A stretch of 64,000 nucleotides of DNA from CBDCVA01 sp965222935 [NCBI: Candidatus Latescibacterota bacterium] (GTDB lineage: Bacteria; Latescibacterota; CBDCVA01), in assembly GCA_965222935.1 (NCBI GenBank), contig CBDCVA010000002.1, positions 248,001 to 312,000 on the forward strand, given 5' to 3'. This document shows positions 55,294 to 64,000 of this stretch, in pieces. A program made the position numbers and the translations under genes. Position 1 is the first letter of the stretch; every line of letters starts with the position of its first letter. The notes below the pieces were generated by a model. The model saw nothing but the letters and a program-made list of their open reading frames with translations, made no database searches and was not told where the DNA came from.

Positions 55294-56586
55294 CTACGGC
55301 CGCAGACGCCCCACCGTCCTCGGAAACGGGATCGCCTCGCGCACGTGCTCCAGACCGCATAGCCAGGCGACCATCCGCTCCAGCCCCAGCCCAAAGCCGG
55401 CGTGCGGCACCGAGCCGTAGCGGCGTAGGTCTAGGTACCAACCGAAACTCTCCAGGGGCAGTCCCTCGCCCTGAAGACGCGCCTCCAACGCTTCCAGGTC
55501 ATCCTCGCGCTGGCCACCACCCACGATCTCGCCGAAGCTTTCGGGCGCCAGCACGTCCACGCACAGGGCGCGGTCGGGACGCTTTGGGTCCGGCTTCATA
55601 TAGAAGGCCTTGCATGCGCGCGGATAGTGGGTGATGATAACCGGCGCCTCAAAGCTTTCGGAGAGGGTTCGCTCATCCTCCTTGCCGAAATCGTCGCCGC
55701 GAACGAACCCCGTGCCCATTGCCTCCAGCCGGTCGGTGGCCTCATCGTAGGTGATCCGGGGAAACGGCGGCACGATGCGTTCGAGCAGCGCGGTGTCTCG
55801 CTCCAGCGTCGCCAGCTCGCGTCGGCATTCGTCAAGCACGCGCGCGACGATGTGAGCGATCAGCGCCTGTGCAAGCTCAATGGCGTCGTCCAGCGTCGCA
55901 AACGCCATCTCCGGCTCGACCATCCAGAACTCGGTCAGATGGTGCGGTCCCGTGGATTTCTCCGCCCGAAAGGTGGGGCCGAAGCAGTAGACTCTACCGA
56001 GGGCCATAGCACAAGCTTCCATGTAGAGCTGGCCACTCTGCGATAGATACGCCGGCTCACCGAAATAGTCGGTCTCGAAAAGGGTGGTCGTGCCCTCGCA
56101 CGCCAGGCTCGTGAGGATCGGCGCATCGATCAGGACGAAGTCGCGGCCCTCGAAGAACTCGCGAATGGCGCCCCCGATGGAGCTGCGCACGCGGAGGATC
56201 GCCCCCTGGCGCGATGAACGCACCCACAGGTGGCGGTGGTCCATCAGGAAGGGGGCACCGTGCGACTTGAGCGTGATCGGATACCCGTCGGTGCCGTGGA
56301 CGACGCGCAGGTCTCCCACATGAAGCTCATAGCCGATGGGAGCGCGAGGGTCCGCTCTGACCACTCCGTGCACCTCGAAAGCCGATTCCTGCTTTAAGCC
56401 CGCTGCGGCCTCGAAAGCCTCGGGCGAGACCTCGTCCTGAGCCACGACGCACTGGATCGTGCCCGTCCCATCTCTGAGTTGGAGGAACAGGAGCTTGCCG
56501 GACGAACGGGCATTCTGGAGCCAGCCGCCGAGGACCACCTCCCGGCCATCCGCTTCCGCAATCCGTTCCACCGAAACGTCGTACAC
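55294..56586 (-). CDS. asnS: Asparaginyl-tRNA synthetase
   Basis: Class IIb synthetase: OB-fold anticodon domain GWLQNARSSGKLLFLQLRDG, motif 2 region FGPTFRAEKS with HLTEFWMVEPEMAF, and motif 3 GFGLGLERMVAWLCGLEHVR. The block MKPDPKRPDRALCVDVLAPE plus SFGEIVGGGQRE is typical of AsnRS and distinguishes it from AspRS. GTG 56586 starts it five bases after acpS. Implies direct Asn-tRNA charging. Confidence 0.92.
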   Translation of the reverse strand: MYDVSVERIAEADGREVVLGGWLQNARSSGKLLFLQLRDGTGTIQCVVAQDEVSPEAFEAAAGLKQESAFEVHGVVRADPRAPIGYELHVGDLRVVHGTDGYPITLKSHGAPFLMDHRHLWVRSSRQGAILRVRSSIGGAIREFFEGRDFVLIDAPILTSLACEGTTTLFETDYFGEPAYLSQSGQLYMEACAMALGRVYCFGPTFRAEKSTGPHHLTEFWMVEPEMAFATLDDAIELAQALIAHIVARVLDECRRELATLERDTALLERIVPPFPRITYDEATDRLEAMGTGFVRGDDFGKEDERTLSESFEAPVIITHYPRACKAFYMKPDPKRPDRALCVDVLAPESFGEIVGGGQREDDLEALEARLQGEGLPLESFGWYLDLRRYGSVPHAGFGLGLERMVAWLCGLEHVREAIPFPRTVGRLRP

Positions 56587-56591
56587 GGTTC

Positions 56592-57056
56592 CTACGCTGA
56601 CTCTACGTCACCCAGCGCCAATGCCACAGCCAGGGCGTAGCCTCCGGTATGGGCGAGGCTCAAGATCACACACCCGACCCCAGCAGACGCTGCGGCCCTC
56701 GTGGCACCGCCATGTAGGTGCATCTCGGGTCCGCCGCGCGCATCGGTGATGACCTCAAAATCCCGCCAACCAATGTCGCCGCTAAGCCCCGTCCCCAGCG
56801 CCTTGCTGGCCGCCTCCTTGGCCGTCCACCGGGCCGCGTAGTGCTCGCTGGAACGGGGACGCACCGCGCAGTAATCGGCCTCCCTTGGGGTGAAGACCCG
56901 CCGCACGAACCTCTCGCCGTAGTGACTCACCGCACGATCGATTCGTGCCACCTCGATGAGATCGACCCCGACGCCCCGAACGCTCGGCCGCGCCCCCCCT
57001 AGAAGCGCCTCCAGTACCAGCGTGGCCTCGGCGCGCAGGGCCAATGCGTCGCTCAC
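56592..57056 (-). CDS. acpS: Holo-[acyl-carrier-protein] synthase
   Basis: Transfers phosphopantetheine from CoA to acyl carrier protein. VRGVGVDLIEVARIDRAVSH carries the metal-binding Asp; RWTAKEAASKALGTG carries the conserved Glu and Lys; SLAHTGGYALAVAL closes the fold. GTG 57056 gives an N-terminal extension of about 25 residues before the usual start (VRGVGVDL); no closer start codon is in frame. 19 nt after bpsA. Confidence 0.9.
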   Translation of the reverse strand: MSDALALRAEATLVLEALLGGARPSVRGVGVDLIEVARIDRAVSHYGERFVRRVFTPREADYCAVRPRSSEHYAARWTAKEAASKALGTGLSGDIGWRDFEVITDARGGPEMHLHGGATRAAASAGVGCVILSLAHTGGYALAVALALGDVESA

Positions 57057-57075
57057 GCGACCCTACCCGTCCCGA

Positions 57076-58197
57076 TCACGCCCGACCCACGCGGAAGCGC
57101 CCGCCTCCGCAGTGCGGACAGCCGCGGTCACGCAGGGCCCCCGCGTGTGGATAGACGTGCTCTGCCCCGACCGCAATCCGGGCTCCACAGTCCACGCATC
57201 GATAGTACCGGGCATGCCGCCTGACTTCCGAGGTCACAAGCGGCCCATCGTACCGGCCCATCGGTTCGGGCAACCCCGTCGCCAGGTGCAAGATGAGGAG
57301 CTGGCTCTGAGCCGCCAAGATGCTAGCACCATCGTAGGTGTTGAAGCGCGGGAGCGTCCGTTCGACCTCGAAACCGCATATGCCCATCAGGGGGCTCAAC
57401 TCGCTTCCCTGCTCGGGGAGCCGATGGGCGAAGCTCAAGTGGACTCGCCTCGCCCCGGCGGGCGCCAGAGCTTCCCCCGCTCTGTGTAGGAAAAGCCGTA
57501 ATCCGGCCTCGGTGTACGGCGGATCGGTCGAGACCCAGTCAAAGCGACCCGCGAACGCGAGCGGAAGCGGCTCACGGGCGTCGTACTGATGAACCTCGAC
57601 GCGAGCTTCCGCCTCGTGAACTGCCGCGGCCAAAACCGACACCAGCCGACCGTCCACATCAACCGCACAGACGCAGGGCGGCGCCAAGCCCAGGTGACGA
57701 GCCGTCAGCACTATCGCCAACGCCACGAAGTCGTCGTCGCCCAGAACCAGAACTCCACGATCCCCCACTGCTCCATCCCCGCACAGAAGGCGCGCGCGAC
57801 GCAAGGCCGTTTCGGCGGTGGCATGCACCTGATCGAAGCGCCGCTCCGCGGATGGACGGTGGACCAGCAGCGCACGGAACGCTTCCAACAAAGCGGGTGG
57901 GACGCACGGGCCCTCGGTGCGCTCAGGGGTTGGCTCGATCATCGCACCGCCACGGAGGAGAGTCCTCCCGTCATCGGTGCAGGCTGCGCCACGCGCCGTA
58001 CGCACGACAAGACCAGCCCGCTCCAACTCGCCGCGCAGAGCGGCTACGATAGGTAAGGGCAACTCGGTGGTTCGCGCGAGCTCTCGCGTCCCGATGGGCG
58101 CTCGGGCGTGGATCATCGCAAGCACCGCCCGCACTCCCTCGGTCCCTTCGACGAGGCCGACGCGCGCCGCTGTTTCCGCGAGCGAATCCATGATCAT
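57076..58197 (-). CDS. bpsA: N4-bis(aminopropyl)spermidine synthase (branched-chain polyamine synthase)
   Basis: Aminopropyltransferase of the DUF43 type that builds branched polyamines on spermidine. An N-terminal winged helix (about 1-75), then a Rossmann methyltransferase-like domain with GDDD at 153-156 and TDPPYT at about 224-229, both hallmarks of BpsA. A C-terminal zinc ribbon has YRCVDCG and CPHCGG. The frame is open to 58263; I use ATG 58197 because it clears the end of the M16 gene. Described enzymes are from thermophilic archaea and bacteria; spermidine genes are absent here. Confidence 0.82.
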   Translation of the reverse strand: MIMDSLAETAARVGLVEGTEGVRAVLAMIHARAPIGTRELARTTELPLPIVAALRGELERAGLVVRTARGAACTDDGRTLLRGGAMIEPTPERTEGPCVPPALLEAFRALLVHRPSAERRFDQVHATAETALRRARLLCGDGAVGDRGVLVLGDDDFVALAIVLTARHLGLAPPCVCAVDVDGRLVSVLAAAVHEAEARVEVHQYDAREPLPLAFAGRFDWVSTDPPYTEAGLRLFLHRAGEALAPAGARRVHLSFAHRLPEQGSELSPLMGICGFEVERTLPRFNTYDGASILAAQSQLLILHLATGLPEPMGRYDGPLVTSEVRRHARYYRCVDCGARIAVGAEHVYPHAGALRDRGCPHCGGGRFRVGRA

Positions 58198-58228
58198 GTC
58201 CCGAGGGGCTTCAGGCTCGGAGGGATGT

Positions 58229-59491
58229 TCACCCCAGGACATCGGCCACATCGTCCACCGCACCCGGCGGTGCTACCACCGCGAGCTTCAACGCCTCGCG
58301 ATCCCAGAGCTGTGCGGCGGTCGCCCGAACTTCCACCGCCGAGACGCCCTCGATCCGCGCCAACGTCTCATCCACATCGTCGAAGGCACCCCTGTAGATC
58401 TGCTGGTAGGCCAGTCGGGAAACGCGTCCGCCCACACCTTCGAGGCCCATGACGATGCTCCCCTTGAGCTGTGCCTTGGCTGAGGCCAGTTCCTCGTCGC
58501 TCGGACGCTGGGCCGCGAGTCTATCGCACTCGGCTAAGAGGGCCCGGAGAGCGCGCGGGGCATCCTGGGGCTCTGCGGCCAAATAGGCCATCACCATGCC
58601 GGTCTGGCCGAGTGTCTCCAGCGTCGAACCCACGGCGTACGCCAGGGCCTCGCGCTCGCGCAGTCGTTGGAAAAGCCGCGAACTCATCCCTGCTCCAAGG
58701 ATCGTGTTAGTCACCGAGGCGGCGAAGAGATTCCCATCACCAAAAGCCGGTCCGATGCCCCCCAAGCAGCAGTGCACCTGCGAAATGGGCTTCTCGATCA
58801 CGATCACCCGTCGGCGGGAGGTCCCTGGTGGAGGCGCTGGTGCGGGCGGTAGCGATGCCGCAAATGTGAATTGCCGAGCCGCGTCGGCAACGAACGCATC
58901 GTGATCCACTGCCCCAGCCGCCGCGACCACGGCGTTGGGCGCCACGTAGTACCGCGCCATCTGATCGAGCAAGCGCTCTCGGCTGAATCTCCGGATCGCC
59001 TCCGCAGTGCCGAGGATCGGGTGGCCGATTGCATGAGGCTCCCACAAAAGCTGGGCAAAGGCCTCCTGAACGAGATCATCGGGGGTATCGTCCACAGCGC
59101 GGAGCTCCTCGAGGACCACCTCCTTCTCTTTCTCCATCTCACGTTCATCGAAGATCGACCTGAGCAGGATGTCCGCCAGGACATCGGTGGCTCTGGTCAG
59201 GTCGGGCGCGAGGACTCTGGCGTGGAAGCAGGTCACATCTCGGCCGGTGTAAGCGTTCAGGTAGCCGCCGACCGATTCGATGTCGCTCACGATGCGGAAG
59301 GCGTCGCGTGTCGAAGTGCCCTTGAACGCCATATGTTCGATAAAATGGCTCGTGCCCTCGTCGCTGGGGCGTTCGTCCTTCGTACCGGTGGCGACCCAGA
59401 CGCCGACCGCGACGCTACGGACATCCGGCATCGTCTCGGAAAGGACGCGCAAACCCCCGGGCAGAACGGTCGCGCGCATAGTGGTTTCCAT
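58229..59491 (-). CDS. M16 family zinc metallopeptidase
   Basis: Processing-peptidase-like protein with the inverted zinc motif H49-F-I-E52-H53 and the third ligand in EKEVVLEEL (about Glu129). The C-terminal half-clam has FGDGNLFAASVTNTILGAGM and SSRLFQRLREREALAYAV, including the substrate-binding region. 420 residues, single-chain YmxG/MPP-beta type. Lies between pnp and later genes, as ymxG does in Bacillus and other phyla. ATG 59491 or the ATG four codons later could start it. No signal peptide. Confidence 0.88.
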   Translation of the reverse strand: METTMRATVLPGGLRVLSETMPDVRSVAVGVWVATGTKDERPSDEGTSHFIEHMAFKGTSTRDAFRIVSDIESVGGYLNAYTGRDVTCFHARVLAPDLTRATDVLADILLRSIFDEREMEKEKEVVLEELRAVDDTPDDLVQEAFAQLLWEPHAIGHPILGTAEAIRRFSRERLLDQMARYYVAPNAVVAAAGAVDHDAFVADAARQFTFAASLPPAPAPPPGTSRRRVIVIEKPISQVHCCLGGIGPAFGDGNLFAASVTNTILGAGMSSRLFQRLREREALAYAVGSTLETLGQTGMVMAYLAAEPQDAPRALRALLAECDRLAAQRPSDEELASAKAQLKGSIVMGLEGVGGRVSRLAYQQIYRGAFDDVDETLARIEGVSAVEVRATAAQLWDREALKLAVVAPPGAVDDVADVLG

Positions 59492-59574
59492 CGCTTGAAG
59501 AGAAGGTGGTAAGACGACCACTGGAGCGGTCCAAAGTGGTCGTCGGTTCGGGTTGTCGTCGGGCGCGCGCCGGC

Positions 59575-61743
59575 TTACGACGCCGGCTGACGTCTTCGCG
59601 GTGGCCTCCGCTTCCGCCGCTGACCCTCTCGGTCATCGTTACCGCGGCTCGTGTCCTCCTGGAAGCCCGGAAGCGTCTGTCTACGCGAGAGCCTGATCTT
59701 GCCCTGCTCATCGATGTTGACCACCTTCACGGGCACATCCGTCTGGCCCATCTGCAGGATGTCCTCGACGCGCTCGACGCGCCCGAGATCCAACTCAGAA
59801 ATATGCACCATGCCCTCCTTACCGGGCAGGATCTCTAGGAAGGCGCCATAGGGCTCGATCCGCTTGACGGTCCCACTGTAGACCTTGCCGATCTCAGCCT
59901 CCACGACCAGTTCTTCGATGCGCCGTTTGGCCGCCTCCGCCTTGTCGGCCTCGATTGCATAAATCGTGACGCGACCATCGTCCTCGACGGAGATGTTGGA
60001 GTCGGTCAGTTCCTGAATTTCCCGGATCATCTTGCCGCCAGGGCCGATGACGAGGCCGATCTGGCTGGGCTTGATGTTCAGTGAGAGGATCCGTGGCGCG
60101 TACGGGGACAGCTCAGGGCGAGGCCCAGCGATGGCCTCCTCCATGAGGCCCAGCACGTGCAGGCGCCCCCCGCGCGCGCGCTCGAACGCATCGCGCAAGA
60201 TGCCGATGCTCAGTCCCCCGATCTTGATGTCCATCTGGATGGCCGTGATACCCTCGCGCGTGCCCGCCACCTTCAGGTCCATATCCCCCAGATGGTCCTC
60301 GATCCCCGCCATGTCGCTCAAAAGGACAGCGTGGTCGCCCTCGGTGATCAGGCCGACGCCGACCCCGGCCACGGCCGTTTTCACGGGCACGCCGGCGTCC
60401 ATCAAGGCCAGTGACCCAGCGCAGACTGTGGCCATGGAGGAGGAACTGTTCGATTCGAGAATGTCCGACACAACGCGGATCGTATACGGGAAAGCCTCGT
60501 CGGTGGGCACGACGGGCTGAATGGCCCTCTCCGCCAGCGCACCGTGGCCGATTTCCCTGCGATTGGTCCCGCGCATCATCCGCACCTCGCCCACGCAGAA
60601 GGGCGGGAAGTTATAGTCGAGCATGAAGCTCTTCCACTGCTTCCCTTCTAGGTCGTCGATCATCCGCTCGTCCAGCTTCGTGCCGAGGGTGGCTGCCGTC
60701 AGCGCCTGGGTCTCGCCGCGCGTGAAGATGGCTGAGCCGTGCGTCCGCGGGAGCACGCCCACTTCGCAAGTGATAGGGCGGATCTCGTCCGGGCGCCGGT
60801 CGTCCACGCGCCTGCCTTCGTCGAGGATCAGCCGCCGCATGATCTGTTTCTCGACCTTGTCACACGCTTTGCGGATCGCCACATCCTGCTCGGGGAACCG
60901 CTCAGCCAACGCTGCGATGACCTCGTCGGTCACGGCGGCGAGCGCGTTGTACTGTTCAACCTTATCCGATAGCGCGTTCGCCTCGCGGATACGCGGCGCC
61001 GCTAGCTCCTCGACCGCCCGTTCAAGCTCAGGGTCGGGCTCGGGCGCATCGAAGATCTGCTTGGGCTTGCCGCACTGCGCGCGAAGCTCCTCGATGAGCC
61101 CGCACACCTGCTTGATCGCCTCGTGCCCAACCTCCAGGGCGTGCAGCAGATCGCTCTCGGGCACCTCGTGTGCTTCGCCTTCGATGGCAACGACATCCGT
61201 CGCCGTGCCGGTGACGACTATGTTCAAGTCCGACGCGTCCAGTTCCTGGTACGTCGGATTGATGATCCACTCGCCTTCGACATGTCCCACACGCACCGCC
61301 GCCATGGTTGCTTCGAACGGCACTGAGCTGATGGCCAGTGCTGCACACGAACCGGTCACGCCCAGAACATCGTGCACGTTTTCCAGGTCGGTCGAGAGTA
61401 CGGTGACGATGATTTGAACATCATGATTGTAGCCGTCGGGGAAAATGGGCCGGATCGCGTGGTCCACCTGGCGCGCGGCGAGAATTTCTGCCTCGCCGGG
61501 CCGGCCCTCCCGCCGGAAGAAGTTGCCCGGAATCCTGCCTGCCGCGTAAGCCTTCTCGCGGTATTCCACCGATAGCGGGAAGAAGCCCTTGCCTACGATG
61601 GGCTCGCGCGTTGCGCATACGGTTGCGAGCACGACCGTCTCTCCGCATTGCACCCAGACGGCGCCGTCGGCCTGCTTGGCGACGTGACCCGTCTCTAAGC
61701 GCAAAGTATGACGCCCCAAAGGAAGCTCCACTCGATGAATCAT
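59575..61743 (-). CDS. pnp: Polyribonucleotide nucleotidyltransferase
   Basis: 3'-5' phosphorolytic exoribonuclease of mRNA decay. Two RNase PH domains (GRIPGNFFRREGRPGEAEIL in the first; GTNRREIGHGALAERA and GVGLITEGDHAVLLSDMAGI in the second, with the catalytic Asp cluster), KH domain IGLVIGPGGKMIREIQELT and S1 domain GTVKRIEPYGAFLEILPGKE. Basic tail of about 30 residues. 722 residues. ATG follows GGAGG. 159 nt after rpsO, the usual rpsO-pnp pair; the gap could fold in autoregulation, not resolved by eye. Confidence 0.96.
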   Translation of the reverse strand: MIHRVELPLGRHTLRLETGHVAKQADGAVWVQCGETVVLATVCATREPIVGKGFFPLSVEYREKAYAAGRIPGNFFRREGRPGEAEILAARQVDHAIRPIFPDGYNHDVQIIVTVLSTDLENVHDVLGVTGSCAALAISSVPFEATMAAVRVGHVEGEWIINPTYQELDASDLNIVVTGTATDVVAIEGEAHEVPESDLLHALEVGHEAIKQVCGLIEELRAQCGKPKQIFDAPEPDPELERAVEELAAPRIREANALSDKVEQYNALAAVTDEVIAALAERFPEQDVAIRKACDKVEKQIMRRLILDEGRRVDDRRPDEIRPITCEVGVLPRTHGSAIFTRGETQALTAATLGTKLDERMIDDLEGKQWKSFMLDYNFPPFCVGEVRMMRGTNRREIGHGALAERAIQPVVPTDEAFPYTIRVVSDILESNSSSSMATVCAGSLALMDAGVPVKTAVAGVGVGLITEGDHAVLLSDMAGIEDHLGDMDLKVAGTREGITAIQMDIKIGGLSIGILRDAFERARGGRLHVLGLMEEAIAGPRPELSPYAPRILSLNIKPSQIGLVIGPGGKMIREIQELTDSNISVEDDGRVTIYAIEADKAEAAKRRIEELVVEAEIGKVYSGTVKRIEPYGAFLEILPGKEGMVHISELDLGRVERVEDILQMGQTDVPVKVVNIDEQGKIRLSRRQTLPGFQEDTSRGNDDREGQRRKRRPPRRRQPAS

Positions 61744-61902
61744 CTACCTGCCTCCAACTTCACTCTACCTCGTGGCGTGAGCACCTGTGGCTTCACGCGC
61801 GTTCCGGAGCTTCCGGCGTCCGCACGAGCCCATGTAGAACCCGCGCCTTCCGTCAGCCAACCGTGTGATATGCACCGTTCCCTTCGCCATCTCCTCGTTC
61901 GT

Positions 61903-62172
61903 CTACCCGCGCAAGTCCAGCCGGTTAACCACGGCACGATGGCGCGCGGGGTCCTTGCGCTGTAGGTAGCGCAATAACCGTCGCCTCTGACCCACCATTT
62001 TCATAAGCCCTAACTGCGTGTGATAGTCCTTGCGGTGGATGCGCAGATGCCCGGTAATGTCGCTGATGCGACGCGTCAAAAGCGCGACTTGCACCTCAGT
62101 GCGTCCTGAATCCCCGGGATGGGTGCCGAACGCCTCGATGGTCTCGCGCTTGAACTCTTCGGTCAACGGCAA
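61903..62172 (-). CDS. rpsO: 30S ribosomal protein S15
   Basis: 16S rRNA-binding protein of 89 residues: [40 protein letters not shown] and [12 protein letters not shown]. The start is TTG 62172 ([10 protein letters not shown]): GGAGG sits seven bases upstream, whereas GTG 62190 would place that ribosome site inside the gene. 19 nt after ribF. Confidence 0.94.
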   Translation of the reverse strand: MPLTEEFKRETIEAFGTHPGDSGRTEVQVALLTRRISDITGHLRIHRKDYHTQLGLMKMVGQRRRLLRYLQRKDPARHRAVVNRLDLRG

Positions 62173-62191
62173 GCTTTCACCTCCCTCCACG

Positions 62192-63175
62192 TTACCTGAC
62201 TACGCCTGTGTCCCGACCCCTTGCTCGCGAGGCGAGCCTTGCTGAGCCGGCCAGGTCCCGGGCGCGCGCCACATCAATCTCAATTTGGGCTCTGAGGGCC
62301 TCGATATTCGGGAAGCGTCGCTCATCCCTCAAGCGCGCTACCACGTCGGCCTTCAGCGCTGTACCGTACAGGTCGGCCTCAAAGTCGCCGACATGGATCT
62401 CGGCCAGGCGGTATCTCTCCCCGAACGTCGGCCGCACGCCGATGTTCATCACGCCCCAGTGGCGTTCACCGCCGGTCTCGACTTCTACTGCATAGACCCC
62501 GCTTTGTGGCAGAAGTTTCTGCGGATGAGCCAGTTCAAGGTTGGCGGTGGGAAAGCCCAGGCGTCTCCCGCGCTCTTCGCCCCGGATCACCGTACCCGTC
62601 AGCCGGTAGGGACGGCCCAGGAGCGTCCGTGCCTCCTCGACCTCTCCCGCACGAAGAAGCAGGCGTGTGCGACTTGCTGAGATAGAGTCCCCAAGAGCGC
62701 TTTCCGCACCCATACGCACCACGCGGACCCCGCGCTCCGAGCCCAGCGCCTCAAGAAGCGCCGGCGTGCCAGAGCGTCCTCGACCGAACCCATGGTTGGC
62801 TCCGACAATCACCTCGGATGGCTGTAGGGTACTAAACACGATGGAGCGCGCGTAAACCGCGGCCTCCATCTGCGCCAGCGCCTGAGAGAACTCGATGACG
62901 ACGACTGCGTCGATCCCGAGGCCCGCCAGAAGCTCGATTTTCTCGTCCAGCGGCGTCAGCAGAAAGGGCCCGTGTTCCCGGCCCAGAACGGCCAGGGGAT
63001 GCGGCTCATAGGTGACCGCGAGCACCACGCCGTTCTGCGACGCCGCGCGCTCCACACACGCCGCTGCCACTACCTGGTGGCCACGGTGAACGCCGTCGAA
63101 GCTACCTAGAGCTACCACCCGACGCGGGGGCACCTGCGCGAGTTCACCCACATCCAGACCGCGTATGACCTTCAT
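62192..63175 (-). CDS. ribF: Bifunctional riboflavin kinase / FAD synthetase
   Basis: Makes FMN and FAD. N-terminal adenylyltransferase domain with [15 protein letters not shown] (HxGH-like) and [13 protein letters not shown]; flavokinase domain with [30 protein letters not shown] and [10 protein letters not shown]. 327 residues. Between truB (4 nt) and rpsO, the frequent truB-ribF-rpsO-pnp order. Confidence 0.95.
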   Translation of the reverse strand: MKVIRGLDVGELAQVPPRRVVALGSFDGVHRGHQVVAAACVERAASQNGVVLAVTYEPHPLAVLGREHGPFLLTPLDEKIELLAGLGIDAVVVIEFSQALAQMEAAVYARSIVFSTLQPSEVIVGANHGFGRGRSGTPALLEALGSERGVRVVRMGAESALGDSISASRTRLLLRAGEVEEARTLLGRPYRLTGTVIRGEERGRRLGFPTANLELAHPQKLLPQSGVYAVEVETGGERHWGVMNIGVRPTFGERYRLAEIHVGDFEADLYGTALKADVVARLRDERRFPNIEALRAQIEIDVARARDLAGSARLASRARGRDTGVVR

Positions 63176-63179
63176 ACCT

Positions 63180-64000
63180 TCACGACGATGACGCCTCCGC
63201 GCCCGCTATAACGCATACCGGCCTCAGGGTTTCTCCACGAGCGTCCACCTCGCCGACACCCACCAGCTCCCCATCCTCGTCCTGCACGGCCACGCGCATG
63301 CTCGCCCGAGAGACCTCTCCTGGTATCGGGATCGCTCCGCCTCGGGCGAACCGTTCGATCAACTCGTGCTTCAGGTCTTGGGTCGGCATGCCGCACAGCG
63401 CCTCCGTGGGGTCAAGAAGCCAGCGGCTGAGGATCGCTCGTGCTGGCACGTGCCCAACCCGGTCGAACTCCAGCGCTCGACCCACATCGAAGGCGCCTAC
63501 GCGCGTCCGCCGCAGGCTCTCGACGTGCGCACCTGTGCCCAGCATCTCTCCGATTTCGTGCGCCAAGCTGCGCACATAGGTTCCCTTCGAGCAGACGACC
63601 TCGGCTCTGAGGACGGGCGGCTCATAGGCGAGAAGCCGGAACGTTCGGACCTCGACCGTGCGCCGTGGCGGTGTGACCTCAACCCCCCTGCGCGCCAAGC
63701 GGTAGAGCCGCTGTCCGCCCAACTTCACGGCCGAATAGGCCGGCACCGTCTGTTCCCTCACGCCCTCCAGCTCACCGCAGGCTGCAGCGAGTGTCTCCCA
63801 CGACAGGGGTGGAACCGGCGCCTGAAAGGTTGGCTCGCCTTCGGCGTCGTAGGTCGTGGTCGCAGCGCCCAGACGGATACCCACCTGGTAGACCTTCTCT
63901 GCCGTGAGCACGAAGCGAGCGAGCCGCGTGGCGCGGCCCACGAGCAACACAAGCAGCCCCGTCGCCAGAGGGTCGAGCGTGCCCGCATGGCCGACCCTTC
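63180..64000 (-). CDS. truB: tRNA pseudouridine(55) synthase, 5' end outside the window
   Basis: Makes pseudouridine 55 in the TpsiC loop. The visible part starts with VGHAGTLDPLATGLLVLLVG, which contains the catalytic Asp, then VYQVGIRLGAATTTYDAEGE, VPAYSAVKLGGQRLYRLAR and CSKGTYVRSLAHEIGEMLGT. The C-terminal PUA-like part is short. The first 40 or so residues lie beyond 64000. Confidence 0.94.
   Translation of the reverse strand, partial: RVGHAGTLDPLATGLLVLLVGRATRLARFVLTAEKVYQVGIRLGAATTTYDAEGEPTFQAPVPPLSWETLAAACGELEGVREQTVPAYSAVKLGGQRLYRLARRGVEVTPPRRTVEVRTFRLLAYEPPVLRAEVVCSKGTYVRSLAHEIGEMLGTGAHVESLRRTRVGAFDVGRALEFDRVGHVPARAILSRWLLDPTEALCGMPTQDLKHELIERFARGGAIPIPGEVSRASMRVAVQDEDGELVGVGEVDARGETLRPVCVIAGAEASSS

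Noticed and set aside
38000-58000. KOPS-like GGGNAGGG polarity towards the dif-like site
   Set aside because: Octamers I noticed close to the site (41.86, 47.20, 49.99 kb plus strand; 54.07, 57.06 kb minus strand) point to it, but further left I also found opposite ones (18.84, 30.52 kb), so manual scanning cannot support the claim.
1-64000. CRISPR array, prophage, BGC or restriction-modification locus
   Set aside because: No regularly spaced repeats, phage structural genes, synthase modules or methyltransferase/nuclease pairs were seen on either strand.

Overview
The window is a GC-rich (about two thirds GC by eye) bacterial chromosome segment, densely packed with core genes that mostly overlap by 1-4 nt. 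The proteins point to a Gram-negative, rod-shaped bacterium. There is an MreBCD/PBP2/RodA elongasome, an LpxH-like UDP-diacylglucosamine hydrolase, an Mla-type lipid transport system, a PpiD-like chaperone, and an ECF sigma factor with a zinc-finger anti-sigma factor. The gene order thrS-infC-rpmI-rplT-pheS-pheT-zapA-rny-ymdB-folD-xseAB-dxs-nadK-recN and the Bacteroidetes-style M23 peptidase suggest a member of the wider FCB superphylum or a neighbouring candidate phylum. That placement is inference, because no 16S gene is present.

Layout. 0-2.6 kb: purine genes purC and purH. 2.6-9.0 kb: cell-shape operon mreB-mreC-mreD-mrdA-rodA, then lgt. 8.9-28.3 kb (minus strand): one very long gene train running from a promoter and tRNA-Val through thrS, infC, rpmI, rplT, a strong hairpin plus U-tract, pheS, pheT, a coiled-coil protein, zapA, rny, ymdB, folD, xseA, xseB, dxs, nadK, recN, pgsA and rarA. 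28.5-32.5 kb (plus): sfsA, a frameshifted comEC and an NDUFA9-like reductase. 32.5-38.2 kb (minus): mlaE-mlaF-mlaD-M23 peptidase-bioD. 38.3-45.6 kb (plus): ppiD (good sigma-70 promoter), a Hyi-like isomerase, an XPB helicase with its Helicase_C_3 partner, and a UbiA prenyltransferase of the archaeal-lipid type. 45.6-47.1 kb (minus): a thioredoxin-like protein and an LpxH-like enzyme. 47.1-51.4 kb (plus): ECF sigma factor behind its own RpoE-type promoter, anti-sigma factor, an HtrA-like protein that has lost its whole catalytic triad, a TPR membrane protein and an alpha/alpha-toroid protein.

51.4-52.76 kb is the only gene-poor, decayed stretch. It holds a 28-bp sequence that closely matches XerC/XerD dif sites, a perfect DnaA box, a broken ribbon-helix-helix gene, a small secreted or membrane hypothetical and a truncated IS110 transposase. 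From 52.76 kb to the right edge every gene is on the minus strand (truB-ribF-rpsO-pnp-M16 peptidase-bpsA-acpS-asnS-leuS in transcription order), while the 38-51 kb side is mostly plus. This converging orientation is what a replication terminus would show.

The most interesting points are the dif-like site, the pseudo-protease inside an apparently self-regulated ECF operon, the hairpin/U-tract before pheS, the XPB pair, the archaeal-type UbiA enzyme, a branched-polyamine synthase, an AT-rich patch inside mreC, and a tRNA-Val with C33. Several coding breaks (mrdA N-terminus, comEC, the ribbon-helix-helix remnant) are each repaired by adding one base to a GG or CC pair, so sequence error must be excluded before any is called biological.
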